Below are positions 62,026 to 64,000 of a stretch of DNA of 64,000 nucleotides, one piece after another. A model generated the notes under the pieces. The model searched no databases and had not been told where the DNA came from. It saw only the letters and a list, made by a program, of their open reading frames with translations. The translations under genes were made by a program, and so were the position numbers. Origin of the DNA: Shewanella cutis (lineage in GTDB: Bacteria; Pseudomonadota; Gammaproteobacteria; Enterobacterales; Shewanellaceae); NCBI RefSeq assembly GCF_022410515.1, contig NZ_JACSDI010000008.1, forward strand, positions 124,001 to 188,000, read 5' to 3'. Numbering within the stretch: the first letter of the stretch is position 1; each line of letters opens with the position of its first letter.

Positions 62026-63437
62026 TGATTTGCTCCTCCTTCGTAGTTACGTTCTCCACGCCATGCTTCAGGACGGGTCACTTTGAGTGAGTCGAGTAGG
62101 CGGCCAGTCGAATTTAGTACACGATATTTTGCAATGATTTCATCGTATTCAGCTTGTAAATAGTCCTTACGTGCTTCGAACAACTCATTTTCAGTATCAA
62201 GTAAGTCGAGTAAGCTGCGTTGGCCAAGATTAAATTGCTGCGCATAGGCAGACTGAGTGTCTTTGGCGGCTATCACGTGGTCACGGATGTATTGCTTTTG
62301 AGGCGCTAACATTTCGTAGGCATTCCATGCCAGATTGACCCCTTCTACGACTTCCCTTTGGGCGCGCTGACGGATTTCTTTGGCTTCACTGAGTTTGTAA
62401 GCTGATTCTTTTTCGCGAGCAAGGTCTTTACCGCCTGCAAAGAGGTTGTATCTGACTCGCACCATAGCGACGATATCGTTACTGTAACCACCTACGTTTT
62501 GGCTTGCTATCGGGCTTACGCCATCTTCACCCCCGACATCATTGTTCCAGCTACCGTTTAGCTCTAATGAAACTTGCGGATAATAGTTGGCTTGGGTTGA
62601 TGAACGCTCATTTTCAGCCGCACGAATATCGTTTGCTGCAGATTTAAGGATGGGATGATTTTTCTCGGCATCAGCAATACTGCTGTTTAAATCCTTAGGA
62701 AGCATATCGGCATCAGGAACGGGTTGAATCAAGTCAACGGGGTCGGCTGCAACGACTCGCACAAATTGTGCTTTTGCATCGAGTAAATTGTTACGCGCGG
62801 ATATTACATTCGCATTAGCCCTTGCAAGACGTCCTGATATTTGTGAAAGATCGGCAGTTGAGCCTAAGCCCGAGTCAGTGCGTTGCTTGATTTGATCATA
62901 GATTTCTTTATGGCTGTTGAGGTTTTTCTCCGCCAGCTTTAATACCTCATCGGTGCGCAGATAGTTGAGATACGCTTTACTGACATCTAATGCCATATCT
63001 TCGGCGGCAGCGAGAAGTGCCCATTGGTCTGCGCTGGCTTCAAAGCTGTAACGGTCAACTTCGCTACTGGTATAAAAGCCATCAAAAAGCATTTGTTTTA
63101 GGCTTATACCAAACTCACCACGGTTTAGTTCTGCTACGCCATTGCTATCAACATCGCCGACATTTTTACGTCGACGGGTTGATACGCTATCTGTTTGCTC
63201 GTAGCCATAACCACCTGTGAGATCAACTGTTGGCATGTAACCAGCAATTGCTTGATTCACTTGCTCTTCTCTCGCTTTAAAGCGGTTAAACGCCACTCGT
63301 AAATCTGGGTTTGTATCGAGTGTGTGTGCAACCGCTTGCTCAAGTGTTTGGCTTTGAGCGGATAGTGGAAGCAAAATAGCTGACAGCAGGACCGCTATTT
63401 TTGAACATTGAAATTGGCGTCTTACTAAAGTCTTCAT
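62022..63437 (-). CDS. aggA: TolC-family outer membrane channel of type I secretion (AggA-like)
   Basis: A 471-residue outer membrane efflux protein with signal peptide (about 1-29, ending LSAQS), duplicated OEP halves rich in coiled-coil helices, and the typical segment SLLDLLDTENELFEARKDYL near residues 410-430. It is followed by OmpA-like, lapG and lapD genes and preceded by an HlyD-type adaptor, so it exports a large adhesin; in Shewanella the TolC-type protein of this operon is called AggA. The symbol rests on gene order and my memory of that operon. Confidence 0.88.
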   Translation of the reverse strand: MKTLVRRQFQCSKIAVLLSAILLPLSAQSQTLEQAVAHTLDTNPDLRVAFNRFKAREEQVNQAIAGYMPTVDLTGGYGYEQTDSVSTRRRKNVGDVDSNGVAELNRGEFGISLKQMLFDGFYTSSEVDRYSFEASADQWALLAAAEDMALDVSKAYLNYLRTDEVLKLAEKNLNSHKEIYDQIKQRTDSGLGSTADLSQISGRLARANANVISARNNLLDAKAQFVRVVAADPVDLIQPVPDADMLPKDLNSSIADAEKNHPILKSAANDIRAAENERSSTQANYYPQVSLELNGSWNNDVGGEDGVSPIASQNVGGYSNDIVAMVRVRYNLFAGGKDLAREKESAYKLSEAKEIRQRAQREVVEGVNLAWNAYEMLAPQKQYIRDHVIAAKDTQSAYAQQFNLGQRSLLDLLDTENELFEARKDYLQAEYDEIIAKYRVLNSTGRLLDSLKVTRPEAWRGERNYEGGANQ

Positions 63438-63463
63438 TGCAAACCTCCCGGTTTATAACAGGC

Positions 63464-64000
63464 TTAACGCTCTCTGAGCGCTGTGTCCTTAGCCCTTAAA
63501 ATTGGATTTAAAATGTACTCAAGAATGGATCTTTGTCCGGTGATGACGTCAACGGTTGTTAACATCCCGGGTATAATTGGCATCTGTGTGCCATCGTCTT
63601 TTATCAAACTCGAATCTTCGGTTCTGACCTTTATAAGGTAGAAGCTATTTCCTTCTTCATCCTGTGAGGTATCGGCACTTATATGTTCTACTGTACCTTT
63701 GAGCCCACCGTAGCGGGTAAAGTCATAGGCCGTTACCTTAACTACTGCGGGTAAACCTGTATGTAAAAACGCAATATCCTTAGGTAAGATTTTGGTTTCT
63801 ATTAGTAATTGGTCTTCAGAGGGGACGATTTCAATGATATCAACCCCTGGTTGAACTACACCACCTAAGGTGTTGATATGCACTGTCTTAATGGTGCCGT
63901 TTACGGGGGAGGTGATAATCGCTTTACTTACCTTATCCTGAGCTCCCACCTGAGCTTCATTCATTCGGGATAAACGGGTTTGTGTTTCGTTAAGCTGTGC
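63464..64000 (-). CDS. HlyD-family type I secretion adaptor, C-terminal part (cut by window edge)
   Basis: The last 178 codons of a membrane fusion protein; the frame is open to the window end. Visible are the end of the coiled coil (QLNETQTRLSRMNEAQ), the second lipoyl half (AIITSPVNGTIKTVHINTLGGVVQPG) given in part, and the barrel with YTFTRYGGLKGTVE-like YDFTRYGGLKGTVEHISADT, followed by ending ILRAKDTALRER. It bridges an ABC exporter (expected beyond the edge) and the TolC-type channel, whose gene begins 26 bases downstream. Confidence 0.9.
   Translation of the reverse strand, partial: AQLNETQTRLSRMNEAQVGAQDKVSKAIITSPVNGTIKTVHINTLGGVVQPGVDIIEIVPSEDQLLIETKILPKDIAFLHTGLPAVVKVTAYDFTRYGGLKGTVEHISADTSQDEEGNSFYLIKVRTEDSSLIKDDGTQMPIIPGMLTTVDVITGQRSILEYILNPILRAKDTALRER

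Overview
The window reads as a chromosomal segment of a Shewanella-like gammaproteobacterium. The evidence is the combination of an extracellular DMSO-reductase-type operon (decaheme cytochrome, MtrB-type porin, Mo enzyme, Fe-S subunit), an ilvGMDA operon with attenuator next to ilvY/ilvC, recG and rep, an AggA/LapG/LapD adhesin-control operon, and many ATGA or TAATG gene overlaps. The gene order resembles what I recall of the Shewanella oneidensis region from recG to aggA; that comparison is from memory, not from a search.

Layout. (1) 1-9159, minus strand: part of an aryl-polyene-type (xanthomonadin-like) biosynthesis cluster. It holds a ketosynthase-like protein, two acyltransferase domains, two acyl carrier proteins, an AMP-ligase, a hot-dog dehydratase, a glycosyltransferase-acyltransferase fusion, a HAL/TAL-type ammonia-lyase, a thioesterase, a LolA-like carrier and the first codons of an MMPL-type exporter cut by the window edge. 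(2) 9529-12691, minus: a DUF3014 protein and recG. (3) 13186-23660: an anaerobic respiratory locus (TorD-type chaperone, small protein, decaheme cytochrome, beta-barrel, Mo catalytic lipoprotein, Fe-S subunit), an uncharacterised lipoprotein with propeller-like repeats, and a Crp/Fnr-type regulator. Similar TGAC-N4-GTCA dyads lie upstream of the operon and of the regulator, with an imperfect one before the lipoprotein. (4) 23888-26594: a YkgJ-type cysteine-cluster protein, a periplasmic solute-binding-like protein and a CNNM/CorC protein. (5) 26653-35294: branched-chain amino acid block ilvY <> ilvC, ilvL attenuator, ilvG-ilvM-ilvD-ilvA; then an aminotransferase. (6) 36572-39488: small or unknown genes mixed with palindromic or structured non-coding DNA, then a Tim44-like protein. 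(7) 39575-47548: sodium-dependent transporter, Lrp-type regulator, PAP2 phosphatase, CreD, YcaQ-type glycosylase, UbiK and several unknown proteins. (8) 47665-52478: TetR-regulated RND efflux operon. (9) 52804-54819: rep. (10) 55038-57668: GAF-GAF-GGDEF protein with a degenerate EAL domain. (11) 57876-58302: tRNA operon Arg-His-Pro-Pro, followed by a MITE-like element with a truncated relative at 41849-41952. (12) 58766-64000, minus: LapD, LapG, OmpA-like lipoprotein, TolC-family porin and the end of an HlyD-type adaptor: a type I secretion system with c-di-GMP-controlled adhesin release.

How the genes work together: the respiratory locus would carry electrons through the porin-cytochrome conduit to a Mo enzyme on the cell surface. 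The ilv block makes isoleucine and valine under IlvY and attenuation control. The Lap operon plus the nearby GGDEF protein form a c-di-GMP/biofilm group. The most promising unexplained items are the lipoprotein at 20830-22851 with its shared dyads, the multi-hairpin non-coding element near 38166-38390, and the unknown gene at 37120-37932.
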